Made by a program: the position numbers and the translations under genes. DNA of 64,000 bases from Candidatus Symbiobacter mobilis CR (GTDB lineage Bacteria > Pseudomonadota > Gammaproteobacteria > Burkholderiales > Burkholderiaceae_C). The stretch spans positions 2,914,001-2,978,000 of the forward strand of contig NC_022576.1 of assembly GCF_000477435.1 (NCBI RefSeq). Reading direction: 5' to 3'. Each line of letters opens with the position of its first letter. The stretch's first letter is position 1. Below are positions 52,864 to 62,546 of the stretch, one piece after another. The notes beneath the pieces are model-generated. The model was not told where the DNA came from. It saw nothing but the letters and a program-made list of their open reading frames with translations, and did no database searches.

Positions 52864-53967
52864 ATGAAGACCCTGAGTTGGAACATACAATGGGCAAAAG
52901 GCATGGATGGGCGCGTTCAGCCTGAACGCATTGCTCAAGAGATCGAGCGTATTAACCCCGATATCGTCGCGCTTCAGGAGGTTTGCCGTAACTATCCGAC
53001 CAACACGGGAGAAAGTCCCGCAGATCAGCCGGAATGGTTTGCTCGGCGATTTTCGCGGGCTGGCTACCAAGTCGTTTTCGGCGCAGCAGTGGATACCGTC
53101 GATGACGCCGGAGAACCCATGCAATTCGGTAATCTTATCCTGACGCGATACCCTGTCCAGCGCATACTGAAACATGTCCTCCCACACCCTGCAGATCCTG
53201 ACAATCCGGGTTCGGCACGGTCAGCGCTCGAGTTGATGCTCTCCACGCCGAATGGACCTTTGCGTTTCACCACGACACACCTTTCATATCACTCCGTCCG
53301 GCAGCGCACTGCCCAAATCGACTATTTGCGCCATCGTCATGCGGAAGCGAGCCTCTGGTTCCATTTCCCGCCCTGCAAGCCCGACACTTCCCATACCCCG
53401 TTACGTACCACACCGGAGTCCTTACGGGCCATACTTTGCGGCGATTTCAATACCGATCCAGGTGATGTTGCGCTACAAATTTTAGCGAAAGCGTTTGATC
53501 TGGGTGAGTTTAAAGACCTCGTAGAGGCGAACAAGAACCCCACGAAAGTTGTTCCAGCCTTTCTCGACGCTTGGGAGGTCGCTCATCCGGGTCAACCACA
53601 TGCTCCAACCCTGAGCGTTCACGACCCGCAACGATCTCCCATCTGCTTCGACTACTTCTACGTCAGTGAAGATTTGGTTCCTGCAATTGAATCGTTTGAG
53701 GTTTTCAAAGACACTATGGCATCGGATCATCAGCCATGCCTAGTCACCTTTCGCGGGGGCGGCCAGCCTCGATGCCTACCAGCCGGTAGCGCACCTCGCC
53801 TGGCCTTTGAGCTTCATGAAAACGGGACCGACGCCGTCCGAGCGCCAACGGACCAAGGTCGAGTTGCGGATGAACCAGGGTTTGGCCAGATCGTCCTGGG
53901 TGAGGCAAGTGGGTTGAGCAACGCTGAACATCGGCCCAGCAGCAAGACGGGAAGTTCGCATGTTTGA
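52864..53967 (+). CDS. EEP-family endonuclease/exonuclease/phosphatase with chimeric C-terminus
   Basis: A 367-residue frame. Residues 1-300 are a complete EEP domain: MKTLSWNIQWAKG, IVALQEVCRN (metal Glu), TTHLSYHS, LCGDFNTDPGD and ASDHQPCLVTF (catalytic His). Such enzymes cut DNA, RNA, phosphoinositides or other phosphodiesters. The last 67 codons (from about 53,755) read antisense to an HTH-gene fragment and look like read-through created by a deletion, so the native stop was probably lost. It closes the polymerase operon, 28 bp after the giant fusion gene. Confidence 0.85.
   Translation: MKTLSWNIQWAKGMDGRVQPERIAQEIERINPDIVALQEVCRNYPTNTGESPADQPEWFARRFSRAGYQVVFGAAVDTVDDAGEPMQFGNLILTRYPVQRILKHVLPHPADPDNPGSARSALELMLSTPNGPLRFTTTHLSYHSVRQRTAQIDYLRHRHAEASLWFHFPPCKPDTSHTPLRTTPESLRAILCGDFNTDPGDVALQILAKAFDLGEFKDLVEANKNPTKVVPAFLDAWEVAHPGQPHAPTLSVHDPQRSPICFDYFYVSEDLVPAIESFEVFKDTMASDHQPCLVTFRGGGQPRCLPAGSAPRLAFELHENGTDAVRAPTDQGRVADEPGFGQIVLGEASGLSNAEHRPSSKTGSSHV
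53776..53961 (-). pseudogene. N-terminal fragment of an HTH (excisionase/AlpA-like) regulator
   Basis: The minus frame reads CLTQDDLAKPWFIRNSTLVRWRSDGVGPVFMKLKGQ, which fits the winged-helix HTH_17/AlpA pattern (LT..DLA..W.IS..TL.RWR.DG.GP...KL.G..RY). It stops right after KLKGQARCATGW, where the tail of the EEP gene begins, so the C-terminus is missing. It probably belongs to another mobile element. Confidence 0.6.
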
Positions 53968-53983
53968 CGGCTTACCCGATGTT

Positions 53984-56167
53984 TAACCCATGTTTAACAT
54001 GGGAACCCAAGTAATTCCTGGCTTCCTTGCTGCATATTTTTCATCTTGTTGATTTAGTTTGCTTTTCTTTGCGCTCTGGTTGGCATTTGTTGTGCCATAA
54101 TTTGCGTTGTGCCATAAAATATCTGGTGCTTTTCGCTTATCATGTTCGCATGTATATCCGCCAAACCCGCACCAACAACTCTTCCACCGGCGAGGAATAC
54201 TTCACTTTCCGTCTCGTCCAGGGCCATCGCGTCGCAGGGAAGGTTCGTCAAGTCACCATCCTCAATCTTGGCCGTCATTTCCCTGTCCCTCGCGAATACT
54301 GGCCCCTCCTTTGCAGTCGTATCGAGCAACTTCTTTCCCCTCAAACCCAATTTGCTCCTATCGAGTGTCCAGATTCCATCGAAACCGCCGCTCAACGCTA
54401 TTTCTCCAAACTCGTCGGTCGTACAAACGCCAATCCAATTCTTCCCACTACATCCACTACATCAGTCCATAATCTTCCTAGCGATGATTTATCGCAGCCC
54501 TCTTCAGAACTATCCATTTCATCAAAAATAGTTGTCAATAATTCCCCTGATATTCATGCGGTCGATATCAACTCTATCGAACTTACTCAGCCACGCAGTG
54601 TTGGTGTCGAAAATGTTGCTTTGCATGCCATTACCCAGCTCGGCTTGGTCGAAATGCTTACTCGCCTGAATGTCAATGGCGTTGCACGTGCGTGTATCTT
54701 TGGTTCCTTGATTGGCCGTATGGCTGCACCTGCTTCAGAGCGGGCTACTTGGGAATGGCTGAAGTCACAAAGTGCATTAGGCGAATTGCTTAATATCGAT
54801 TTCAATGACTTTTCCCTTATTAACCTGTACAGGGCTTCGGATGTTTTGATCAAATACCGTAAAGACATCGAAGATCATGTCTTTGGTACGGTGAAATCAT
54901 TGTTTGGTTTGGAAGAAACCATCACGTTGTATGACTTGACAAACACGTATTTCGAGGGACAGGCTGATGCCAATCCCCAAGCCCAACATGGGCGGTCCAA
55001 AGAAAAACGTACGGACTGTCCTCTGGTCACCTTGGGGCTGGTACTCGACGGCAGCGGCTTTGTACGCCGGTCCAAAACTTTTGCAGGCAATGTGGCCGAG
55101 GGGACAACCTTGGATGCCATGCTCAAGGGCCTACAGGCTCATGCTGGCGCGTTGGTCATCATGGATGTAGGCATTTACACAAAAAAATATCGATTGGCTT
55201 ATTGAAAATAATTATCGCTACCTGGTGGTACGTCGTGGTGGTGTGCGTGAATTGGATGAAACACAGGTAGTAGAAACCCAGACAGCGGGTGGGGAGACTC
55301 TACGGTTACACAAAAAATGGAGCGAAGATGGCAAGGAAGTCGAGTTGCAATGCCATTCCAAGGGAAGAGAAGAAAAAGAGCAAGCCATGCTCAAAAAATC
55401 TTGTGAGGCATTCGAAGCAGGTTTGCAGACGGTGTTTGTCAAGAAAGATTTCCGATGGATTGGCATCGAATAAACCTCGCAGTGAAAAACGATTGAGCAA
55501 ATTACCAGAACGTATAGGCCGACTCAAGCAAAAAAGTGCTGGAGTCAGTCAACATTACCAAATATCACTGATCCCAGATGAACAGGGCCTGAAAGCTACT
55601 GCATTAACATGGAAGAAGGAATTGGTGCCAGGAACGATGGCCACACATCCAGGGGTGTACTGTTTGCGCACTAATGAACTCAATTGGGATGAACAAAAGC
55701 TTTGGCATACCTATTCCATGTTGACAGATATTGAGAGCGTATTCCGCAGTTTGAAAAGCGAATTGGGGCTGCGTCCAGTATTTCATCACAAAGAAAATAG
55801 AACCGATGGGCATTTGTTCATTACGGTACTGGCATATCAATGCGTACAAGTCCTTCGCAAAAAGCTCAAGGCATCCGGAATCCATGACAGTTGGGCAACA
55901 CTGCGCAAGACGTTACAGGTTCAACAACGTGTCACAACAAGCATGCGGGCCAGTGATGGGCGGACGATTCATGTCCGCAAGAGCACGAAAGCAGAGACAG
56001 AGCTGACGCGGATGTACCAAACGCTGGGCCTCGACGGAAACCCCGGTGGCACCAAAAAACTGATCGTCTGACGTGAAATAACGAGTAAATCAGCAGCTCC
56101 AAAAACTGAAGCAGTGTAAGTTGCTGATCCGCAATGACTTTTTTGGGTATGTGTTAAACATGGGTTA
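53984..56167 (+). mobile_element. IS1634-like (IS4-superfamily) element, degenerate
   Basis: About 2.18 kb with inverted ends TAACCCATGTTTAACA at 53,984 and 56,152-56,167. It carries a transposase broken by two frameshifts. Its right end sits in the 3' part of istB of the second IS21 copy. The left flank is not istB, so the rest of that IS21 was deleted with or after this insertion. Confidence 0.85.
54150..56071 (+). pseudogene. IS1634-family transposase, frameshifted twice
   Basis: The first part (MYIRQTRTNNSSTGEEYFTFRLVQ..., to 55,205) has the ITLYDLTNTYFEG catalytic region. The frame then shifts at a run of seven A near 55,180 (NIDWLIENNYRYLVVRRGG continues in another frame to about 55,430) and again near 55,430-55,470 (ISDGLASNKPRSEKRLSKLPERIGRLK continues to 56,071). 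Key parts such as DIESVFRSLKSELGLRPV remain. No functional transposase without two corrections. Confidence 0.88.
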
Positions 56168-56424
56168 CGCTGACCGGAGAGTCGATGCGCAGGAAAAATC
56201 CGGCGGCCAAAGGAAAAGTCGACGACTAGGCCAACAGGATCAGGGGGGGGCCTCCGGCGGCCTGGCAGGGGCCTATGAAAAAAAACCAAAACCAAAAAGG
56301 CAAATTCAGCCGAGAAAACAGCTCGGCATAAACTCAAAACGCGCAACACCGACCACCCGGTCACGTTCACCGGAATCGCCGGTCACGTTGCCGGAATCAG
56401 CGGTCACGTTCGCCGGAATACGCA
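56165..56424 (+). mobile_element. IS21 right-end remnant (right boundary of the island)
   Basis: It matches 21,475-21,779 (istB 3' end, the following GCCTCCGGCGGCC segment and the repeat-rich right end), ending ...GGAATACGCA. One of the CCGG-type end repeats is missing. It lies in the same orientation as the intact left copy. It is followed directly by ATAACGGG. Confidence 0.92.
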
Positions 56425-56432
56425 ATAACGGG
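56425..56432. repeat. 8-bp target-site duplication, right copy (ATAACGGG)
   Basis: The same eight bases as at 19,009-19,016. Removing 19,017-56,432 would leave an uninterrupted chromosomal site. Confidence 0.85.
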
Positions 56433-56445
56433 CAAAAGATGCGGA

Positions 56446-58041
56446 TCAGCCGAGATTTCCGGGCTGATATTTCCCTGCCATAACTCCACTTGGCATCTCG
56501 TCAAACACGCGCTCAACGGCTTGAACGATGGCTTCCCAGACTTCAGGCTCGGCCAGCCAGGGCATCTCTTTGGCCAACACATTCGACAGCTTGCCTTGGT
56601 TGGCGTCCACCGACCGAATGATGCGATCAATCTGCATGTCTGGCATCTCGACAATTTCTTTGATCGCAGCCCGGGCCTGAGCGTGTCTCTGCATGTAGCG
56701 CGACTCTTCGCGCATATCCTCACGAATCGTGCGCACCAGCACATCGGCCAGATAGACCACATGGCGCGTCAAATCCAGGTATCGCCACACCGGCCGCCCT
56801 ATTGGCTCACCCTTGAACACAAAGTTCGATCGGATGCCGTCGGGGTAAGTGGTCTGCACGGCGGCAAACTCGTAGGTGCCCGCCAGCATGCCCATCAACG
56901 GGCGCGAGATCGTGTCCAGGATTCGATCGTAGGCCCGCCGCTCTGCCGAATCGCTGGTGATCAGGGACGAGACTGGCAGGATCATCGGCTCCTTGACGAT
57001 CCCATCACGGCGCAACACATCGTTCACCAGAAAACGATGCACCCGCCCATTGCCATCTGCCAGCGGGTGCATGTAGACAAAACCAAAGGCCAATACCGCA
57101 CTGCGCATCACCGCCGATTGCCCCTGGGTGCGCTGCCAAAACACAGCCAGCCCTTCGAGCATCGCCTGCATGTCGCCAGCGGGTGGAGCCACGTAATGAA
57201 CCACCTCCTGGTAGCGAACCACCTCCCCCACAAACACGGGCGACTGGCGAATACCGAACTGCTGCAGCGTGGTGCGCCTGCCCAGAATCTCGGATTGCAA
57301 CTGCGCGAGCGATGCATCGGTGAGCGGCAACGCTCCATCGCCGGTTCGCCGCGCCAGCACATCGGCAAAACGCTGAATGCGATCCGATTGATCGGCCTCG
57401 CCTTCTATCGCAAAGCTCGATTTGCTTTCTCGCAGCGTCATCCAGACGGCCGAGCGCATGAGCACATCTTCCCCAAATTCCAGTGCCAGGTCGTTCAGAA
57501 GCCCCGGGAGGTCCACTCCCGCCGCTTCTTCAAGATCACCAGTCTTGCGAATGATGGGACAAAACGCTGGCGAGCCGGGCAGGTTGTCCCGCACACGCCA
57601 GCGGCGGTTGGATATAGATTGGCCAGGGGAGGCGGCCACCAGTTTGCGCGCATCCAGGACATCGACATAAGGGCCTGCGATGGGCACCTGCACTTCCAGT
57701 TGGCGCCCCGTTAGCCATTCGTACAGAAAGCCGGACTTTCTGGCATATTGACCACTGGGTTCATCATGGATCCAAGCCACCAGTTCGGCCGTATCGACCC
57801 GCTCGAACAAGCGACTCAGCATTTCCAGATGCAGCACCTCGTGCTTGAGGTGGAAAGTCAGGTGACCACGCAAATTCGCACTGGGCCGCATGCTTTCCAC
57901 AAAGGTCTCTGTCTTGATGCCATCGGCCAGCAGCGATGTGCGGCGCCCGCCAATGCGGCTTTGCACGGCCAAAGGCATGACGAGTTGGATGCCATACCGA
58001 GCCACTAGCCAAGCACCACCGACTGCGTTGGGAGTCTCCAT
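56446..58041 (-). CDS. Fic-domain protein with N-terminal inhibitory helix
   Basis: 531 residues. The catalytic motif HPLADGNGRVHR (about 324-335) is the Fic HxFx(D/E)GNGRxxR with Leu for Phe. The inhibitory motif SSFAIEGE (about 206-213) precedes it, so it is a class II Fic protein that blocks itself until relieved. Fic enzymes AMPylate proteins with ATP; the target is unknown. The C-terminus has a winged-helix-like part (IIRSVDANQGKLSNVLAKEM). The island was inserted only 21 bases beyond its stop. Confidence 0.9.
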   Translation of the reverse strand: METPNAVGGAWLVARYGIQLVMPLAVQSRIGGRRTSLLADGIKTETFVESMRPSANLRGHLTFHLKHEVLHLEMLSRLFERVDTAELVAWIHDEPSGQYARKSGFLYEWLTGRQLEVQVPIAGPYVDVLDARKLVAASPGQSISNRRWRVRDNLPGSPAFCPIIRKTGDLEEAAGVDLPGLLNDLALEFGEDVLMRSAVWMTLRESKSSFAIEGEADQSDRIQRFADVLARRTGDGALPLTDASLAQLQSEILGRRTTLQQFGIRQSPVFVGEVVRYQEVVHYVAPPAGDMQAMLEGLAVFWQRTQGQSAVMRSAVLAFGFVYMHPLADGNGRVHRFLVNDVLRRDGIVKEPMILPVSSLITSDSAERRAYDRILDTISRPLMGMLAGTYEFAAVQTTYPDGIRSNFVFKGEPIGRPVWRYLDLTRHVVYLADVLVRTIREDMREESRYMQRHAQARAAIKEIVEMPDMQIDRIIRSVDANQGKLSNVLAKEMPWLAEPEVWEAIVQAVERVFDEMPSGVMAGKYQPGNLG

Positions 58042-58070
58042 GCCGCATTATGCGAAAAAATGATTTTGTA

Positions 58071-58114
58071 TGCGCAAAAACAGTATGAAAACTAATTTTT
58101 TGCGCAAAAACGTA
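58071..58114 (-). promoter_or_regulatory. Direct repeats upstream of the Fic gene
   Basis: TGCGCAAAAACAGTA and TGCGCAAAAACGTA are spaced exactly 30 bp apart (three helix turns), with a further TGCGAAAAAATG at 58,051. They are a candidate operator at the Fic promoter. The remaining intergenic DNA to 58,157 is plain. Confidence 0.5.
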
Positions 58115-58157
58115 CTTTCGCATCCTCGCTCATGACTGGGATGGCCACCCCGAGCGC

Positions 58158-58535
58158 CTAGGAAAAATTCGCCACGTTCAAGGTCATCCAAGCCGCCCCC
58201 GACTGCTTCTCCACCACGATCTGCTGGCCGTCCAGCCGGTAAGTCAGTGGGCAGTTGTCCCTAGGGTTGGAAAGCACGGCCGGATTGAAGATGGCCAGGT
58301 TCTCCCCTGCAGGCCTACGAACCGACTGCGTCAGCAGGCCGGGGTGGCCCTCGCGGTGAATCCTCGCACCCACCGACTGGCAAAACGCGTAGTCCGACAG
58401 ATGCAAAAGATCAGGGTATTCACCGGCTGTTTGGCGGAAGTCCCAAAGAGCTGCACTGCACGCCACCCAGTACACCTTGCGCTCAGCGATGACCGCCATC
58501 CGCTCGAATCCAGCATCACTGAGCAAGCCGCGACT
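58158..58535 (-). pseudogene. C-terminal part of a RES-domain toxin
   Basis: The sequence [40 protein letters not shown] matches the core end of RES NAD-degrading toxins of Xre-RES pairs. The first part of the domain, with its catalytic Arg and Tyr, is absent, cut by the IS3-type remnant at about 58,535. No Xre antitoxin is present. Confidence 0.72.
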
Positions 58536-58900
58536 AAAGTGGACCCCGAATTCAAGACAAAAATTTCAGATGTCCTTCAATCCAGGGGATCCAGAATCAT
58601 GAGTGAAACGAAGAAGCGCAAGGTCCACACCGCAGAGTACAAAGCGAAGGTGGGGTTGGAAGCCTTGCGCAGTGGCAAGACCATCAACCAGATTGGTCAG
58701 GAATTTGATGTCCACCCGGTGCAGTTTTGCCAGTGGAAGAAAGCCATCCAGGAGTAATCCAAGACACTTGGCACCGGGGCGAAGTCCGCAAGAATCCGCT
58801 CGAACCGGCGCATATATGCGGAACTTCAAGAAAAATGCCCAACTGCATTCACAGTTGGGCATTAATTTTGTGGTGACCTGTTGACCATGTGCTGACGACT
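58536..58900 (+). mobile_element. Degenerate IS3-family remnant
   Basis: It begins near a typical end (AAGTGGACCCCGAATTC) and contains a short OrfA. Downstream the reading frame decays and no OrfB is present. The right edge is not visible. The DNA from about 58,900 to 59,000 has no feature that I can support. Confidence 0.6.
58599..58757 (+). pseudogene. Truncated IS3-family OrfA
   Basis: 52 codons, MSETKKRKVHTAEYKAKVGL...GKTINQIGQEFDVHPVQFCQWKKAIQE, the HTH of IS3-type OrfA. A stop follows; the normal leucine zipper is missing or out of frame. Confidence 0.78.
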
Positions 58901-59000
58901 GGCCTCCCGAGCTTATGAGCATTGGCGCGGGTTGCTGCGGGTTGGAGCAAATTCTCTGGAATTCCCGGACAGTTGAGTCGGGGAATTCCATCGAAAAAAA

Positions 59001-60485
59001 TCAGTTGCTCCGCAGTCCGATTGCCACATCCCGGAACGAAGCCAATGCGGCTTCCAAGTGGTCAATGATCTCCTGCTGTAAAACATCTGGGGGCGGTAGA
59101 TCATCAAGGTTGTTCAGGCTGTCGTCCTTGAGCCAGAATATGTCGAGACTGGCTTTGTCGCGTGCCATCAGTTCTTCGTAGCTAAAGAACTTGAATCGTT
59201 CTGTAGCAATGCGCTCGTGGCGATTTTCCGGGTTGTAGCAGGTGATGAAATCCTGCAAATCGTCCAGCTTGAGCGTGCGCGTCTTCAACGTGAAATGCTT
59301 GTTGGTGCGCAGATCGTAGAACCACATTCCCTTGGTATGGATCTGTCCGTTCTTGGGTTTGGCATCGAAGAACACCACATTGGCCTTCACGCCTTGGGCG
59401 TAGAAGATGCCTGTGGGCAAGCGCAGAATGGTATGCACATCGCAGTTCTCCAGTAGCTTGCGGCGAATCTTTTCACCCGCACCACCTTCAAACAGTACGT
59501 TGTCGGGCAACACCACGGCCGCTTTGCCGTCCACCTTCAGCATGCTCACGATGTGCTGCAGAAAGTTGAGCTGCTTGTTCGACGTGGTTTCCCAGAAATC
59601 CTGCCGCTCGTAGGTCAGCGCCTCCTTGTCCTCCTCACCTTCTTCATTGGTGATGGTCATGCTGCTCTTCTTGCCGAAGGGCGGGTTGGCCAGCACGTAA
59701 TCCACCTTGCGCTTGGGCTCGGAGATCAGGGCATCAGAACGCTCAACAGAAGGTTCGCCGTCCAGCTCGCCAATGTTGTGCAGGAACAGGTTCATCAAGC
59801 ACATGCGGCGCGTGTTGGGCACGATTTCATTGCCGTGGAAAGTCTGGTCACGCAGGAATTCTTTCTGACGCTTGTCCAGCTTGGCACCCGGACGTGTCAG
59901 CCAGTTGTACGCGCCCAGGAAAAAGCCGCCCGTACCGCAGGCCGGGTCGGCAATAGTTTTCATGGGTTCGGGTCGCACGCAGGCGACCATCGCTTCGATC
60001 AGCGCCCGTGGCGTGAAGTACTGGCCTGCTCCGCTCTTGGTGTCTTCGGCGTTTTTCTGCAGCAGGCCCTCATACAGATCGCCCTTGGTGTCGGCGTCCA
60101 GGCTGATCCAGCTTTCGGCATCAATCAATTGCACCAGGCGTGAGAGCTTGGCTGGGTCCTGAATCTTGTTCTGGGCTTTGAAAAAGATCGCGCCCAGCAT
60201 ACCCGGCTCGTTGCCCAGCTTGTGCAGCGTGGCGAGGTAATGCGCCTCCAGTGGTTCGCCCACCTTGGATGTCAGGCTGGACCAGTCGAAGCCCTTGGGG
60301 ATGTGGGTGTCGCGGTTGTAGGGTTCCTGCGCGTATTCGTGCGCCAGCTTCAAAAACAGCAGGTAGGTGAGCTGTTCGAGGTAATCGCCATAGCCCACGC
60401 CGTCGTCGCGCAGGGTGTGGCAGAAATTCCAGACTTTCTGGACGAGGGTGGAAGTGTTCATGCGTGTATTCAGTGACGCAGCCAT
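59001..60485 (-). CDS. hsdM: Type I restriction-modification methyltransferase subunit HsdM
   Basis: 494 residues. The N-terminal helical HsdM_N part (VQKVWNFCHTLRDDGVGYGDYLEQLTYLLFLKLAHEY) is followed by an N6-adenine methyltransferase core: SAM motif DPACGTGGFFLGA (about 179) and catalytic NPPFGKK (about 265). It methylates adenine in the sequence set by HsdS and, with HsdR, forms the restriction enzyme. HsdR is not in the window. ATG 60,485 follows the previous gene's stop by one base; ATG 60,461 is the alternative. Confidence 0.95.
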   Translation of the reverse strand: MAASLNTRMNTSTLVQKVWNFCHTLRDDGVGYGDYLEQLTYLLFLKLAHEYAQEPYNRDTHIPKGFDWSSLTSKVGEPLEAHYLATLHKLGNEPGMLGAIFFKAQNKIQDPAKLSRLVQLIDAESWISLDADTKGDLYEGLLQKNAEDTKSGAGQYFTPRALIEAMVACVRPEPMKTIADPACGTGGFFLGAYNWLTRPGAKLDKRQKEFLRDQTFHGNEIVPNTRRMCLMNLFLHNIGELDGEPSVERSDALISEPKRKVDYVLANPPFGKKSSMTITNEEGEEDKEALTYERQDFWETTSNKQLNFLQHIVSMLKVDGKAAVVLPDNVLFEGGAGEKIRRKLLENCDVHTILRLPTGIFYAQGVKANVVFFDAKPKNGQIHTKGMWFYDLRTNKHFTLKTRTLKLDDLQDFITCYNPENRHERIATERFKFFSYEELMARDKASLDIFWLKDDSLNNLDDLPPPDVLQQEIIDHLEAALASFRDVAIGLRSN

Positions 60486-60486
60486 G

Positions 60487-61149
60487 TCAGGGAAGAATGC
60501 GCAACTGCCGCAATGCAGTCCTCAACTCATCCTCCAGCGATTTGAAAGCAGCAAGTTCGCGAAGATTGTTCAATGAAATCGTTTCACCAAGCGTATTCAG
60601 ATATGGAGACGTACCTTGTTTGCGGCGGCGCGCTGACGGCTGCGTGGAAGCGAAGGCCCCCTTGAGGATAGCTTTGGGATCGGGCACTGCTTCTGCATGC
60701 CGTCGAGCCGGCAAACCAAGCACATCGTTGTCCAGGCTGGTGCCAAAAGTGCTCCGAATTGCGTCGCCGTCAGCAATCGCCCATGCCTCGGTTTCCCGAA
60801 TGGGGACGACAGCCACGCCAACGCCGTCCTGCGTGACACATTGACGTAAGAGCGCCAGCCCGGGTTCAACCTGTTCGCGGCGTGCACGTGGGGGGTCGTT
60901 GGCACCATCGGCGTGGATGAAGAGAATGCGCCAGGCTCCTTGCGCCAGTTTCGCTGCAGCAAGAATGCGCTGCTCGCGTGACTCACCCTCTGTACCTTTC
61001 GGATGGTTCAGCGCCAAAACCTCGCTCACATCTACCGGCGTACAAGCTTCGCGCATGCAGAGGTCTTCGCACAGCCGTTGGAGCAGCGCGCGTAAAAAAT
61101 AGTAGTCCGTTGGGCCTTCCGCATACAAGGCGAGACTCAGGTATTGCAT
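60487..61149 (-). CDS. TOPRIM-like DUF4276 family protein
   Basis: 220 residues. The TOPRIM-type acidic sites are YAEGPTDYYFLRALL (Glu), FIHADGAND (Asp pair) and PIRETEAWAIAD. This family is found next to AAA ATPases in defence islands and is predicted to be a nuclease effector, comparable in layout to the AriA/AriB (PARIS) and OLD-type pairs. It follows the ATPase gene by 2 bp and precedes hsdM. Confidence 0.82.
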   Translation of the reverse strand: MQYLSLALYAEGPTDYYFLRALLQRLCEDLCMREACTPVDVSEVLALNHPKGTEGESREQRILAAAKLAQGAWRILFIHADGANDPPRARREQVEPGLALLRQCVTQDGVGVAVVPIRETEAWAIADGDAIRSTFGTSLDNDVLGLPARRHAEAVPDPKAILKGAFASTQPSARRRKQGTSPYLNTLGETISLNNLRELAAFKSLEDELRTALRQLRILP

Positions 61150-61151
61150 GC

Positions 61152-62546
61152 TCAGGCCTCCGCAGTCGCAGTTTCGAGCACAGTTCGTACTTCAAAGGCA
61201 GACACGAATGCCTGTGCAGCCGGTGCGGGGTCGAACAACTCATCCTGCGTGCGAGGACGGACGGGGCGCAGGCGTGTCTTGCGCCTGATTTCCCGACTCC
61301 CTGGATCACTGACCGACGAAGTGTCGGCGAACAAAATAGCACCGTCTATCGGATGCAAATCCTTGTCAATCAGGGCGGATAGCACCACCGGAGAATGACT
61401 GTTGAGCAGCAACTGACTTAACGGTGAAGCCGCATCGTCATCGGAAAAATCGCCAGGGCTGCTAACCATGTCACGCAGTCGCTGAACCAGCAATTTCACG
61501 CGCGCTGGATGCACACCGTTTTCTGGCTCCTCGAAGCAAACCAACCCACGGTGACGCGGGTCGTGCAGCAGTGTCAGAAGCGCCAGCACCCGCAGGGTAC
61601 CATCTGAAATCACCCGCGACGTAAACGGCAGACCATCACGCATGGTCAACTCGATGCGGTATTCGCGGCTGGCATCGTGCAATTGAGTCTCCAGACGCAT
61701 CACGCCGGGTATCAGTTGATTCAGCTCTGCAGCAATATCACGCAACACCCCCTGTGGGCGTGTGTCAGACAACGTTTGGGCCTTGAGCTGCGCCAGAACC
61801 GCAGCAAGATTGGAACCATCGGCATTCAGCACATCGGAGGCCGTGACAGGCACCGGCCTGCGCAACAAGGCCGGGTCGAGCTGCAGTAGGCGCCAGTGAC
61901 GCATCTCTTCACGCAAGGCAAACAGATGCGGAAATTCGGCATTCGTCACGCTGTAGAGCATCGTGGCCTCGGCGGCGCTGGCGGGTCGATTGCGCCCGGA
62001 CTTTCCATCTTGGTGAATGTTGAAGGTCAAGCCTTCTAAGCGTTCCTCAGTCGTGAGCCAGGGTTTGCTGCGTGCGTATTTAAGGTGTTTGGCACGAAAT
62101 GCAGTCGTCGGGCACATGGCTTTCGCCCATCGGTCATCCTTGCGCAGAATTGGCAAGACAGCCTCACGGGCGACCTGGATTCGCTCAACGCCTGGTCGAA
62201 TCGCACGCCACTCCAGAGTTACCTCATATCGCATTCGAGTATGGGTGACTTTGACCTCACTTCCCCACGGGTCGCGCACGACGGGATCGACGAGGACTTC
62301 AGCCGCCAGACTGATCTGACGCGAACGCCCAGAAGGTATCTGGCGAAACAACTCCAGAGGCTCTCCGCGCATGTCCTTGACAGCCTCGGCCACATCGCGC
62401 GTGGCTAGATTGGACAGCAGCTGAATAACATCGAACAGATTGCTTTTGCCCGCAGCATTGCTGCCCACGACTGCAGTAAAGGGGGCCAGGTCAACTACCT
62501 GCTTCTCGAACGTCTTGAATCCATCAATTTCCAGGCGCGTCAGCAT
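61152..62546 (-). CDS. AAA ATPase (SMC/OLD-type) of a two-gene defence pair
   Basis: 464 residues. It begins MLTRLEIDGFKTFEKQVVDLAPFTAVVGSNAAGKSN with Walker A at 28-35, like RecF/OLD ATPases. Near the C-terminus are an ABC-type signature (ISDGTLRVLALLTLL) and Walker B LVCFEEPENGVHP. It is coupled to hsdS upstream (7-bp overlap) and to the TOPRIM-like gene downstream. Probably senses a phage product, or restriction blockage, and unleashes the TOPRIM partner. Confidence 0.87.
   Translation of the reverse strand: MLTRLEIDGFKTFEKQVVDLAPFTAVVGSNAAGKSNLFDVIQLLSNLATRDVAEAVKDMRGEPLELFRQIPSGRSRQISLAAEVLVDPVVRDPWGSEVKVTHTRMRYEVTLEWRAIRPGVERIQVAREAVLPILRKDDRWAKAMCPTTAFRAKHLKYARSKPWLTTEERLEGLTFNIHQDGKSGRNRPASAAEATMLYSVTNAEFPHLFALREEMRHWRLLQLDPALLRRPVPVTASDVLNADGSNLAAVLAQLKAQTLSDTRPQGVLRDIAAELNQLIPGVMRLETQLHDASREYRIELTMRDGLPFTSRVISDGTLRVLALLTLLHDPRHRGLVCFEEPENGVHPARVKLLVQRLRDMVSSPGDFSDDDAASPLSQLLLNSHSPVVLSALIDKDLHPIDGAILFADTSSVSDPGSREIRRKTRLRPVRPRTQDELFDPAPAAQAFVSAFEVRTVLETATAEA

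Noticed and set aside
29335..55452. A 19-base identity (CGGTGTTTGTCAAGAAAGAT type) shared by about 29,335 and 55,432
   Set aside because: No extended similarity on either side; treated as chance or a trivial trace, not a repeat family.
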